From positions 1-64,000 of the forward strand of contig JAFKAC010000133.1 of assembly GCA_025766275.1 (NCBI GenBank): 64,000 nucleotides of DNA, given 5' to 3'. A program made the position numbers and the translations under genes. Origin of the DNA: Lactarius indigo (lineage: Eukaryota > Basidiomycota > Agaricomycetes > Russulales > Russulaceae). Below, in pieces: positions 33,350 through 44,011 of the stretch; position 1 is the stretch's first letter; the number at the start of each line of letters is the position of its first letter. The notes below the pieces were generated by a model, which ran no database searches, had not been told where the DNA came from, and saw only the letters and a list, made by a program, of their open reading frames with translations.

Positions 33350-36300
33350 CTAAGCCACGGCACCATGTTCTATCAGCAGTTTCGTCATCTCGTGGTGTCC
33401 TTTCGATAAAGCTACCTGAAATGGCGTCTTACCATTCCCATCCTTCTCATCGACGTTCGCTCCATAACTCAGTAGTACTCGAGCGACCTTGAGTAACCCC
33501 TCCAATGAGGCTTGGTGTAACGGAGTTATGTGGCCGTGGTCACATATATTCGGGTTCGCCCCGTGTTCCAATAGCCGCCGCACGACGTCAACCCTCATTT
33601 CCTCCGGAAGACCACCAAAGCGGGATATGTCATGTAACGGAGTGCCCCCATCGTCACGCCGAGAGTTGACGTCGGCGTTGTGTTCGAGTAGCACTTGGAC
33701 AGCCTCGAGTTCCGTATGGCTCGCTGCTGTGTGTAGCGGCGTCCACCCGTCATCCTTCCGAGCGTTAACATCTGCGCCGTGATTGAGTAGCCACCGCATG
33801 ACGTCGACACGTCCGTTGAATGACGCAGTGTATAACGGAGTCCTCTCACTGAGACCTCGGACATCTACGATCGCACCGTGCTTGTGGATTAGATTCGTGA
33901 CGTTGAAGTGTCCCTTGTATAAAGCTGCCAGAAGCGGGGCTACGATGCGACCACCACCCGCATTAACTTGTTCTGGATGTTTCATAATCAGCCGTTCTGC
34001 CAGGTCGTAAAATCCACAGAATGCGGCATAGTAAAGCGGGGAACCGACATCAAGTGGCGCATCGGGCGAGAACGGAGCCCAGTATTCGTCGTCCATGTCG
34101 TGCACCCGCAGCCAAGCTGCGAAATGTGGTTTGGAGCTGTCGAATAGGTTATCCATCCCGTCCTGTACACGTGATGACACCCTCTCGAATCGTGCATGGT
34201 CCACCCAGTGTCGGGCAGCGTATTCGATCAGAGGAAGCCCTCTCACATCGGCGTGTTCGTCCAGCCGGAGCAGTGTTCCCAGGCACGCCTGCGCCAGGAT
34301 AGTATGCGCAGCCTCGAGGCCAATATGAAACCGCGAAACATCTCTATCCGACCGTGCGAGTCGAGGCGACGTCAGGAATTCTTTCACCGAAAAGTGCGAG
34401 AATTGCACCACCCGCGAATCACCGCTAGGGACGACGGCAATCAAAAGCTTGAACACGTCGAAAGTACGGCCTCCTCTTGGTCGTCCCACCGCCAGTCGTC
34501 CTTCAATTTCGGGATCCCCCCGAGCTTGACGCTTGGAAATCGAACGCCAGTAGTTCCGCGAGCTCCTCGACTCGAAGCGGTCGGACAGCTACAGTAAGGC
34601 ACTGTAACAGACGATGCGCGTTATCCTTTTGGGCCTTATTTATACCCCTCAATATCCGCTCGTATGTCTCGTCCAGAGTCTCAGGCAATTCGTTAAGGAA
34701 TTGGCGGAGGTTCGGTGGGAAGCAATGTTGCAGCGTGTCCAACTGGCAAAATACCCATCTGAACCTGTATAACAACATAAGAAACCGCCACTAGCACAGA
34801 ATAACTCGACACTCTCACATTCCATCAGCTCGTTCTGTCAGTGTCTTGATCACCAGATTTCTATCATCCGCTCTCCATCTCTTCATAGCTATACTCAAGG
34901 ACGAGTCTACGACACTTTGAATGTAGTCGGCGATGTCTGTTTGTTGCCCACTTTGGTTATGCAGGGAGACCGAATGAGACGCCAGCGGGTCGAGAACAGC
35001 TCGGATGTCGACTTCTGGGCGACTGGTCGCGCAAATGTGGAGTCCATGCAGGTGGAGATCGACAAGTTCCTTCACGAGCTGAAGGACTTCATAACGTGGA
35101 GATGGAATCCCGGATGAGTCTGGACATTCGTCGAGCGCATCCAGGACAATGAAAATTGATTCCTGTCGCGGTAGTCTCAACATCTCTTTCAGGCATTCTT
35201 TCAAAGTTTCGTCACTGGGTTGATGGGCGCCGTTTTTGTGTGAAATGTAGACGTGGTTGAGAATGCCACAGCAAAGGCTAGAGGAAGTAGAAAGCTGGGA
35301 TACGAGTGAAAGTAGCAGATCGCGGCAGCTTTGCTTATTGAGATCCCTGAAGTTGAAGTAAAAGTAAGCCAAGACGGCTGATCCAGCTTCGCACGCAGCC
35401 ATAATATCCTGAATGACGGAGGAACTGGGAAAAAATAAGTTTCAAAGGAAAGCAGGCAACTGAGGGAACAAAATACCAGATAACGCTTTTCCCAGAGCCA
35501 GCTACGAAATCCGGAATCTGTCAGGAGGTGCGAACCCGAAAAATGGTGACAAACGCACGTTTTCCGTGGATCCACAAGAGGGAGCCAGTAGACTTCCATT
35601 CGAAGAAGATACTGTCTTGGAAGAACCACATGGCCATTCCCTTGTGTTGGGCCTTTCGTGCAGAGTTGTGATTTGTAGAGGGATCGGCGGGAGAGAGCCA
35701 TGCTCGTAAGGTTTGTGTTAACTGACTCCCTGTGAGTAGGTCTAAGCTCGAGCAGTGAACGGCGACGTTAGGAGATCACTAACACCTGAGTTGATCTACG
35801 CTGTATGCGGTCTGTTGGAGAATTGATTTTGCTTCCGTTGCCAGCACTCTTGACTTCTTCCCGTCTGAAAGGTGTTAGAAGGTATCGGTGACTGGTTGGA
35901 CGTGCATTACGCACCGTCAATGACTACTTTGACTTTTTCATCAACGCGTTGCACTTTGTCGCCTATATCCTCTACTTTGCCATCCACATCGTCTACTTTG
36001 TCACCGACATCGTCTACCTTGTCGCCGACGTCATCGAATTTGTCACGGATGTTGTCGACTTTGTTGTCCATGTCGTTGACTTTGTCGCCCATATTGTCTA
36101 TCTTGTCGCCCATGTCTTCTACCTTGTCGCCCATGTCTTCTACCTTGTCATCTATGCCCTCCACTTTACCATCGACTACTTTCACGTCGCCCCGGACAAT
36201 GTGTGTGATCTTCAGGACCTCCGCAAGCGCCATCCGAGCCTCTTCTTGAGTCAATCTGTCTAGCTTCTTGATCGCGTCCTCCAGATCAGTCCTTCCAGTC

Positions 36301-37005
36301 AATTTCTTCAGGAACTTTTCTACGCGCACTTCAATGGGGATTGAAAGACAGTCAATCAGAAACTAACTTGCTGATCCTCGCCTCAGCTCTTTCGTTGCAG
36401 TCCCAAAGATCGTAATCACTTCCACCATTATCTCCGTGATTATGTCTGTCATCGCCGCAGTCGGTGTCACCTCTGTATAAGTTTCGAGTCGTTTGAAAAA
36501 GAATCCGATGCGTTCGAAGAGCTCTGCGAGGGCATCTTTGCTCGCTGCAACATCCTTGGCTGCCTATAAGACCTCCAGCATCAGAACAATCTGCGTAAAG
36601 AGTAGATAGGATACTTGCCAAAAGAAAGACACCGATCCCTGCAGAGATCACTTTCGCAGGCGAAAACACCTAAAAAAAGTTACCAGGGGTTTCCATTAGC
36701 TCGATGTCGAGACTTACCAGACCGACGCCCTCAGAGACGGCGGCTGAAAACGCATACAAGACGTTCACGGTTGGGACCAACCATCTTGTCAACCTCTCAT
36801 CGCCACTACGAGCTTGGTCAAATTCGCGAACTTGGTCTTGAAGCACAGAAAGGATGGCGCTGATTGAGTCGCATGATTGTAACTGGGAGACAAGTGGATG
36901 CGCGATAAGGTCTTTCTTGGTCTGCTTTTGGCAGGATTTCAAGGCTGCATCGAAAATATCATGGAGGCGTGAGGAAGCTGCGGCTGAGGAAGTAGCCTGG
37001 GACAT
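33350..37005 (-). CDS. Goodbye-NACHT-ankyrin STAND/NLR-like protein (spliced; two homopolymer frameshifts)
   Basis: The ATG is at 37005 (MSQATSSAAASSRLHDIFD). Domain order: fungal Goodbye domain (LVSQLQSCDSISAILSVLQD, RWLVPTVNVLYAFSA, VFSPAKVISAGIG, RLETYTEVTPTAAM, FLKKLTGRTDLEDAIKKLDR, ARMALAEVLKITH), 12 heptad repeats, linker (LRAWLSPADPSTNHN, WFFQDSIFFEWKSTGSLLWI), NACHT (Walker A GKPGSGKSVI created by splicing, Walker B SIFIVLDALDECPD, CATSRPE), helical region (LPETLDETYERILRGINKAQ, VVQFSHFSVKEFLTSPRL), then about seven ankyrin repeats (GWTPLHTAASHTELEAVQVL), stopping at 33350. Such proteins sense a ligand through the repeats, oligomerise by ATP binding and trigger recognition or cell-death responses. 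Near 34,510 a G run and near 34,455 a T run each appear one base short, so the ankyrin part is out of frame with NACHT. This is either a recent pseudogene or sequencing error. Confidence 0.82.
35960..36210 (-). repeat. 21-bp coding minisatellite: 12 heptads in the NLR linker
   Basis: Tandem 21-bp units encode seven-residue repeats of the type DKVEDMG / DKVDDVG between the Goodbye and NACHT domains. The a/d hydrophobic spacing (V, M/V/I) with charged flanks predicts a long parallel coiled coil. Antisense frames over it (long Phe/Val-rich) are shadows. Confidence 0.85.
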
Positions 37006-37451
37006 AAGGAAAATGGCGATTATGGAGGAACCGAAGGTGATCTGCGTGCAGGTGGGGGTGGGAACACTGGGTAGATGGCGTACACCGCCTCGTAGTACTG
37101 GAGAAGGATAAGGTAAGGAGATGCCCGGAAACTTCATCTCATTTTCCTGTCATTTCAGTGTAGTTTTAACACGATGCATCTTACCCCACAAGATCACTCA
37201 ATTCGCTTGAGCAGTTGGTCCATTCAGTTCTCCCACGAATCTTGCCTCGCGAAATGGTACCCACCTTCCCCAGGAGTTATGGTGGATTTAGAGCGACTTG
37301 GGCCAGACGGGAGCGCATTACCTGAGCACGACGCTTGCGCGAAGGGCCATCACACTCGGTCAGCTAGATTACCACAAATCCAGCGACCAAGATATCCATC
37401 AAGAAAAAAAACGGATACAGAATGATCAGTACTATGAATCACCGTACCCCA

Positions 37452-38624
37452 CTACATCAGATTTAACGGTTGGTCGACCTCCTCACCGATGCCAAGTTCG
37501 ACCTGGAACACAATACGGTTGAACGCGAATAACGTTAGGCCCATTTGGTCGCGGATACGCGATTCCCAGCCTTCAGGTAAACGCTCCTCCGTCAAGAAAG
37601 TGTAAATGTCGTCCAAACGCCCGCCAAAGATAGTCAACAGCGTCGACCCGCTGAAATAGTACAGTACAGAATGGGCAAGGCGATTAGACGTGGGAATAGA
37701 CGACGGAAAAAGCTGCACGTACTTAGCAGAACCCACTATTTTGTGACCAGTGTCTTGAGAGTATTGTCCATTATTGGCCTTTGCCTCACGGCGGCGCTCA
37801 CCCAGTCGCCGCGACAGGTCAGCTGCTGTGAATGTGCGGTTCACATCTAAATCTGCAGTCGCTTTTGCGACATGTGCCGCGATGTTGAAATAAGGAGATT
37901 CGTTGGACGGGAGAGGCCTCTGCGAGGTGGGCTGCGGGGCCTTCTTGGGTGGAGGGCCGGTGGCCGATTTGAGCAGCGCGGCCACCAACTCACTATCCGG
38001 CAAGCCTTGGCTAGATTGATGGATTACGTCGCGGCCTGGGTAATGTAGCTCAGCTGTAATGTCTGATGCTACGAAGCCAAGGGTATCGACACGTACGGAC
38101 CAACGAGGCATCATGCTCGATGCCGTTGTGTACGTCAATATCCGCAAGATCAAAGCGCCCTGTGCTGTAAGAGCGGTTCAGGACGTGCGCGATGTAGCGC
38201 GGCACGAGTAGACAAAACGATGGAGAAAAGTTGTAGGTCGACCGAATAGTCCCAGAGAGTTCCTTAAAAGAAATATTTCGTCCATCACGCTTGATGATTC
38301 CTTGCGGACGGAGTACATAAGCTAGCCTTCTCACCAACGTCATGGGACTGGAACGACGGACGTACCGTGATTGGCCATGGCATTGAGCGCGGGGCACGAG
38401 CAGCGGCTGTCGCCGCTTTGTGGGGGAATGTACTCGGGCCAGACGCCGCTTTCACCTGGATGACCCATCGGCGTCACAGTGCCAATCTTGCGCTTAAATG
38501 TGAAAAGGTTGACGACGACAAGAGAAAGGTCCCAGGTGAGTAAGCCAGCGCAGAAAAAGGCCTCGAAAAATCTTGATACAGTGCCGCGGCCAAGGCGGCG
38601 AAGAGCGGTGAGTATGAGTGCCAT
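37452..38624 (-). CDS. Heme-thiolate peroxidase (chloroperoxidase/peroxygenase family)
   Basis: The motif DSRCSCPALNAMANHG contains the cysteine that binds heme iron in this family (usual PCP is SCP here). A short intron later comes DLADIDVHNGIEHDASLV, carrying the Glu-His-Asp acid/base and metal site. Further exons give GRDVIHQSSQGLPDSELVAA, FTAADLSRRLGERRREA and the C terminus GLTLFAFNRIVFQVELGI. I choose the ATG at 38624 (MALILTALRRLGRG) because a TATAAAA lies at 38699-38705 and CCAAT at 38709-38713 on the minus strand, which puts the upstream in-frame start (38687) too close. A hydrophobic segment (FCAGLLTWDLSLVVVNLF) precedes the motif, so the protein is probably membrane-anchored or secreted. 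It oxidises organic substrates with peroxide. At least four introns; the frame seems intact. Confidence 0.8.
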
Positions 38625-38713
38625 CAAATAGTGTCGGGAAGAAGGACTACGGCAGCAAGGAATAAAGAGCAACTTTCTCGGACCCACCCTTGTCCGGATT
38701 TTATATCTATTGG

Positions 38714-39270
38714 TTACGCGTCCATGTCATGGACAGAAGGAGATTCTCTGTGACCGCGAGCCGCTATTCGCTTGCGACCATGTCTCATGGCAAGCAAGGA
38801 AGCCCTACGTGGAGTTAAGTCGCGCAGATTCACATTGGGGGATTGTATATGCGTTCTTGTTGGGAGGGGTCGGTCTTCTGGAAGCACGGACAAAGATAGA
38901 ATTAGGAGATAGCATGCACATGATAGAGTCATACCCAGCCGGCGATAGAATGAAGGACGAGAAGGGCTGCGGGTGACCGGAGGATCTTAGACTGTGTTGA
39001 CGTTTCTCGAAACTGCTGTCGTTCAGATTAGGCAAAGTACTTACCAAATACGTACCAGAGGGGCTCATGAACTGAATAGTGTTCAGAACGCTTTAAAACA
39101 GGGTTGATTGTATGCGCCTCGAATGTTTTCTTTCCTGACTGAGGTGGGTTCCCGTTCTTGAGGCCAGTCACGCACAGTATCTCGAAGTGACCAATTCCCA
39201 GCCTCGGGGCACTGGAGGCCCGTAGTTACGTACAGTACAGTAAACAACGTGACCATCCGCTCCCCATAAT
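38714..39270. other. Intergenic between peroxidase and P450 relic
   Basis: Divergent upstream region of the two genes. No further gene or repeat recognised. Confidence 0.45.
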
Positions 39271-41656
39271 GTGTTTGACAGCATTTCACTAACATCTTCA
39301 GCGGAGGTCCTGGTAATCCTCGTTCTTCTTTTAATATCTTCACACCGATATTGCCTTCCACCTGGTCCACCTGGCAATGTCGCAGCGGGGTTCGCGAAGT
39401 CACCTATGCCCATGTGGTTTGACAGGTGGAGGAAACAATACGGTATGCAACACACCAACTCCATGCTCGATCTTATATTCTTAGGTCCGATATTCGCTTT
39501 CAAGATTGGGACAAGACTCGCAATAGGTACGATTACCAAGGACCAGTTTTACCTGATAGTCTCAACACGCAACAGTCCTGAACGACCTCAAGGCTACTTT
39601 TTGTTTTTTGGATCAATATTACCTCAATGCTACTTCTGACTTGCTAGATGAGAAGGGAGACATTTACTCAAGTAGACCGAGAGGTCGCGTACGGTTCTGT
39701 ACTATTTGTTATCTTTAATGCCCATAGGCACGATATTTTGTCGGAGGGTAAACGGGGTCTTAGTGCTCCCTATGACTACCGCTGGAGAAGATGGCGCAAG
39801 GTAAGGCCTCAGACTCGGAGATGCTCGTATGGTTCTTCTCATCTGCCCGCGATTTTTTTATAGCTTCAACACATTGGAATGAATGAGAGTGCTGCAATTT
39901 ATTATCGCGAGCAATAAACACTCGAAGCGGCTATTGTTCTACGCGACTTACTTGCCGATGGTTGGAAAGACCACGAGGAAACTATTCGGCGGTAAGCACA
40001 CCTTCATTTGCCCGCCCCCTGTGAAAGCAAACTTCCAGGTTCATGACCTCCGTCGTCCTCGGGGTATCTTATGGTTGCCGACTTCGTGATTTGAAGACTG
40101 ACGAAATGGTCAGCTACAATTACAAGATGCGCTTCTTCATGTTCTATAGTTGATGCAATGTATCACACCTCGCGACCCTCGCCTTCAGAGTATCAGCAGT
40201 GAGTTCCGATTCTCATATCCAGCAGCAAATAAGACGCAAACTATCGTCGCCGAATAGTGCTAGGTCAGCGCAGATCTCTAGGTGCATATGTAGATCGTTC
40301 ATTTCTCTATTATCATGCATCGGCGTCCCAGGAAAGTACATTGTAGAGGCTGTGAGTGACATAACTTCGGTCTTTAGCACACTCACGACTTTCTAGTGGC
40401 TTCCAAAACCGTAGTGGCCATCTCTTCTGTGGCTTCCTGTACGTACACGTCACCTAGTTCGTGATCTACGCGTCCTTTAACGTCCACTCCAGAAACCATC
40501 ATTACAATGGTTCCGTCCAGCACTGACAACGCTCGAGGAGATCCGCGCGAGAAGTACCGAGACATATCTGAACTTCTTTAACGGCGTCAAGCGACGCCTC
40601 GAAACTGGGGTCGCCAAGGAATGCATTGGAACTTACAGCTTGTCCAAAGGTGGCAACCAAGGAATGAGCGCCGTTCAGCACGGGTGCCGATACCGTATAT
40701 TGGTTTCTCGATTGCAGCTCCGTCCATAGACCAACTAGTCCTGTAGACACTCTCAACTATCCAATGGTGCCTCGGTGGGCTTGGTCTCGGTTTATGATGA
40801 TTTTGATATCTGATCGGCCTATAGTTGCTGTGGCCGCATATCCCGACATCATCATGATGACTCAAGAGGAGCTTGATGATGTCGTCGGACGGGGCCGGTT
40901 GCCGACGTTCGACGACGAGGGTTCCCTACTCTGCCTAGTCGCGTTCGTAAAGGAAGTGACAAGGCGCACCTGTTTGCTGCGGTGTCTTCCTCGCTCTTAT
41001 ACTGACGTTTACGGTTGCACCAAAAAGGTGGCGACCGGTTGTTCCATTCGCCATTCCCCACGCGACAAGCAAAGGCGACGTTTATGCAGGGTATGATATC
41101 CCGGCAAGTACGACCGTCCGTCTACGGTAACATTGAGTATGTCGTCTCCCGGTCCATTCTCGAGTGGGCTTCATACCAATTAACTCCGGGTTCAAAAGTG
41201 CACTCGTCAAGCCTCCTTATTCGAGGACCCAGAGACTTTCAACCCTTCACGGGTTCTCAAACTGCACAGCCCAGTAGGAAGTAATTGGAACGGAAAGGTA
41301 GAAGGCGAGTTTACCATGCCGTTCGGATTTGGGCGCCGTGTGTTCCTGGGAATACATATTGAGCTGCAGTCGACTTTCAATTCCATCGCTCGGTGCGTAT
41401 CGTTTCGCAAGTGTGGCGGGCCTCCCATTCCCGGTACTAAATACGGGTCTGGGTGCCGCAGAATTCTGTGGGCGCTCGACGTGCGTCCTGCCATCGATGG
41501 GAGCTGTGCCGACCCTACGAAGACCGTGAATCTCGGCTTGACGCGATGCCGACTCCGTTCCACATTAGTGAGTCCGTGCGGCACGCTGACGCACTGCACC
41601 TCATCAAGAATGAGAGTCGCGATGCCGAACTCAGACTGAGAGAATGGGAGTTTTAA
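39271..41656 (+). pseudogene. Cytochrome P450 pseudogene
   Basis: Ordered P450 segments are visible: N-terminal membrane anchor (VLVILVLLLIS) with the hinge LPPGPPG, DILSEGKRGLSAPYDYRWRR, TLEAAIVLRDLLADGWKDHE after an in-frame TAA (39915-39917), ETYLNFFNGVKRRLETGVAK, EELDDVVGRGRLPTFDDEGS, LVAFVKE, and the heme region MPFGFGRRVFLGIHIELQS. In the signature FxxGxRxC the invariant cysteine is phenylalanine (FGFGRRVF). Frameshifts and stops separate most segments. It would have been an ER-bound monooxygenase. The C-terminal pattern (PSKTVNLGLTR-like, ending in REWEF) resembles the expanded Agaricomycete P450s of the CYP5144-like type, but I do not assign a family. It is dead. Confidence 0.85.
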
Positions 41657-42627
41657 GTCAGTAATAGTGGCAGCCCGTGTTATTGACTATTTAGACGTAG
41701 GTTTCTGTGCCCCGTGATACTCGTCATTTGGACGGAACAAAAACAAAGATGGTAAAAACCCGCCTTATGCGTAACTAACTACATTTGTCTACACTTCGTT
41801 AATGCACATTCACTAGCCTCTCAAACCTCAGCGCTCGGTTCGGGGAATGCGCGTCTCGTGCCAACATCAGGATTGGCGAAGACCACGAAGCAACCTTCGT
41901 GCAGTACCAATATTCTCTCTCCCAAAGGTCTACCCCCAATTTTGTACTCTCCAATCATCTACATTGTTTCCTATTCTCGAGATTGACCACGAATCTAAAA
42001 AGCTCACCGACGTAGCCCCACTGGCACACTATTGAAGCCATCCCTTTACAGTGAACCCGATCTCATCCTGAGAGCAACAACCATAATCCCCGGTAATGGT
42101 GCAATTGTAGAGCCACGACTCTTGGAGCACCTAAATAGGAAAGTGCCCCCACCCATTTCTGCTCCCTCACCCTGCACAGAAATAGGGGGCGCGGACTGCC
42201 TCATTCGCGCCTCCTTCACGCTCAGGAGGGCGTGTATAATGGGGTGCGCAATGCGCGAATGGGGCGGCGCAGAACGGGTAGGGGCGCGCTCTTACGCCCA
42301 TTTCCGCGCCGAGTAAAACTGTATCGACCAAAACTCTTTTTTAGTTTCGAAATATCTGGACCTGGAGCTCTCATTCTTGCGCCACCCAGTTAACCTCAAG
42401 CAAACCCGAGCGTTCGAGCGCACACGATCCCATGCACTGATACTTCGCTTTCCTGGTGTAAGGTGAGGTACTCCCAAAGGAATAAAAGTTACGGTCAAGG
42501 ATCGCGAGGATATGGACACGAAAACGTGCTGGCTGTTTGATCAGCGTAGCTTGTTATAATAATAAGAAATAGACACAGACACAGACATATGTATGCACGT
42601 ACGAGTATACATAGCCTTAGCTGGAGA
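41657..42627. other. Intergenic, nothing recognised
   Basis: Short open frames (for example 41847-42035 and 42032-42316) show no domain. The stretch lies between two convergently ending genes. Confidence 0.4.
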
Positions 42628-43806
42628 TCAAGAAAAACATGACAAAACAAGGACGGTAATGGCAGCAATAGTAACTGGAACGGTGAGGACGACGCTACCC
42701 GTGTTCGACCCGCTCCCGGAAGAGGTTGCCGGGAAGTAGGGTGGGAAGTCATCAAATGGATCGGGAGGGTCGGGGAAGTCGGGGAATGGATCGATAGGCG
42801 GGATGTATGGGGTGTACTGGCGTGGGGTGAACTTGGATAAGGTGAACACAGGCAGGGCAGGCGCTGGTACGACAATGTGAGAAGAGGCGCTGGGGGTCCT
42901 GGGCGTTACACTCAATGGGGCTGGAGTGTTAATCAGTTCCCCTGGAAAGATCTCGGGGAAGTCTAAGGAAAGACGGTCTGTCAGACAGGAACCATCAAGT
43001 GAGGAGGTCTCGTTGTTCACCGCCGACGAGTTGCGCCGTGCCGGCATTCCAGAAGTTCGCATGCTATAGCAAGGGGATACCGGTTAAATTGGAATTTAGG
43101 AAGGCATCAGGTGGGGATCTAACCGTGATATCCAGAAGAGCCCACTGGGGTACGCGTGTCCCTGGAGGTACAGGGTCGGGGAATCTGCATGTGGAAATAC
43201 GTCGCTCAGGGTAAAAACCAATAAGCCAATACCGCGATGGTCTGTCGACTCACGTGGAGAATTCCATGGTATTTGTACAATTTTGCAAATGATCGGACCA
43301 TCTAAATCAAATGGAGGAAATTTGGTGTAAGGAGGGGAAACGAGGCTAGACGTACGATATCGACCGCCCTCCTTGGCATTCGCCGCAGGTACTGATGAGA
43401 TTGAATGCTACGGTGTTGCACCAGCATGAGTGTGCGTCCCGGACTTCTTACTGGGACCCAAATATGCGCCTCCGACAAACAGAGGATCTACGGCAAATAC
43501 TATCAGGGATGAGTACGCGAGGCGGTAGACACAAGACTTTTAAAAAAATACTACCACCACCGTAACATGTCGCCATCAAGTACGCCGTGACTGTACACGG
43601 ATTTTGGTCAAGAGAGTTGAATGACTGGATGTCGGTCGTAAACCAGCTCAAACGAAGAATAGGTAGTAAAACTGTACCCATTTCCACGACGACCCTACTA
43701 TGTCAGTGCAGATTGGGGCACTGATCCGAGCAACTACGGGGCCACCGGCGAAGAGGAGAAAAAGAAATGTGATCACAACGAAGCTTGATGACCCCCTCGA
43801 CTGCAT
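42628..43806 (-). CDS. Secreted cysteine-rich protein with C-terminal anchor-like tail (spliced)
   Basis: The ATG at 43806 (MQSRGSSS) starts a signal peptide (FVVITFLFLLFAGG). Exons after short introns read SFNSLDQNPCTVTAYLMATC, then CWCNTVAFNLISTCGECQGG, then a trailer with DPVPPGTRVPQWALLDITV, a long Pro/Asp/Phe-rich linker (PPIDPFPDFPDPPDPFDDFP) and a hydrophobic C terminus (VVLTVPVTIAAITVLVLSC). The Cys pattern (NPC...AYL...C, C-x-CNTV...CxxC) is that of a common Agaricomycete family of extracellular proteins with a transmembrane or GPI-type tail; function unknown. The link between the YGG exon and the CWCNT exon needs either a small extra intron or a one-base correction, so intactness is uncertain. 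Confidence 0.6.
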
Positions 43807-44011
43807 GACTGCAAGGAGGACAGAGGTAGGACCAATAGATAACGCTCAGGCCTTGCTGTGGTGACAAAACAAAGTCTGATAAGAGACCCCAGGAGGATCA
43901 GGTCTCTAAGCGCGCTCAATGTCTGTCGCCCCATATAGTATATTGGCACTTGAAACGCCAAATTCTTTTTTTGATCATCAGGAAATGAACAAAGTGCGAG
44001 GGTGACGATCC
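43807..44011. other. Short intergenic between the cysteine-rich protein and CHAT copy 2
   Basis: No gene is seen. It does not resemble the TPR region of copy 1, so copy 2 has lost its 5' part. Confidence 0.4.
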
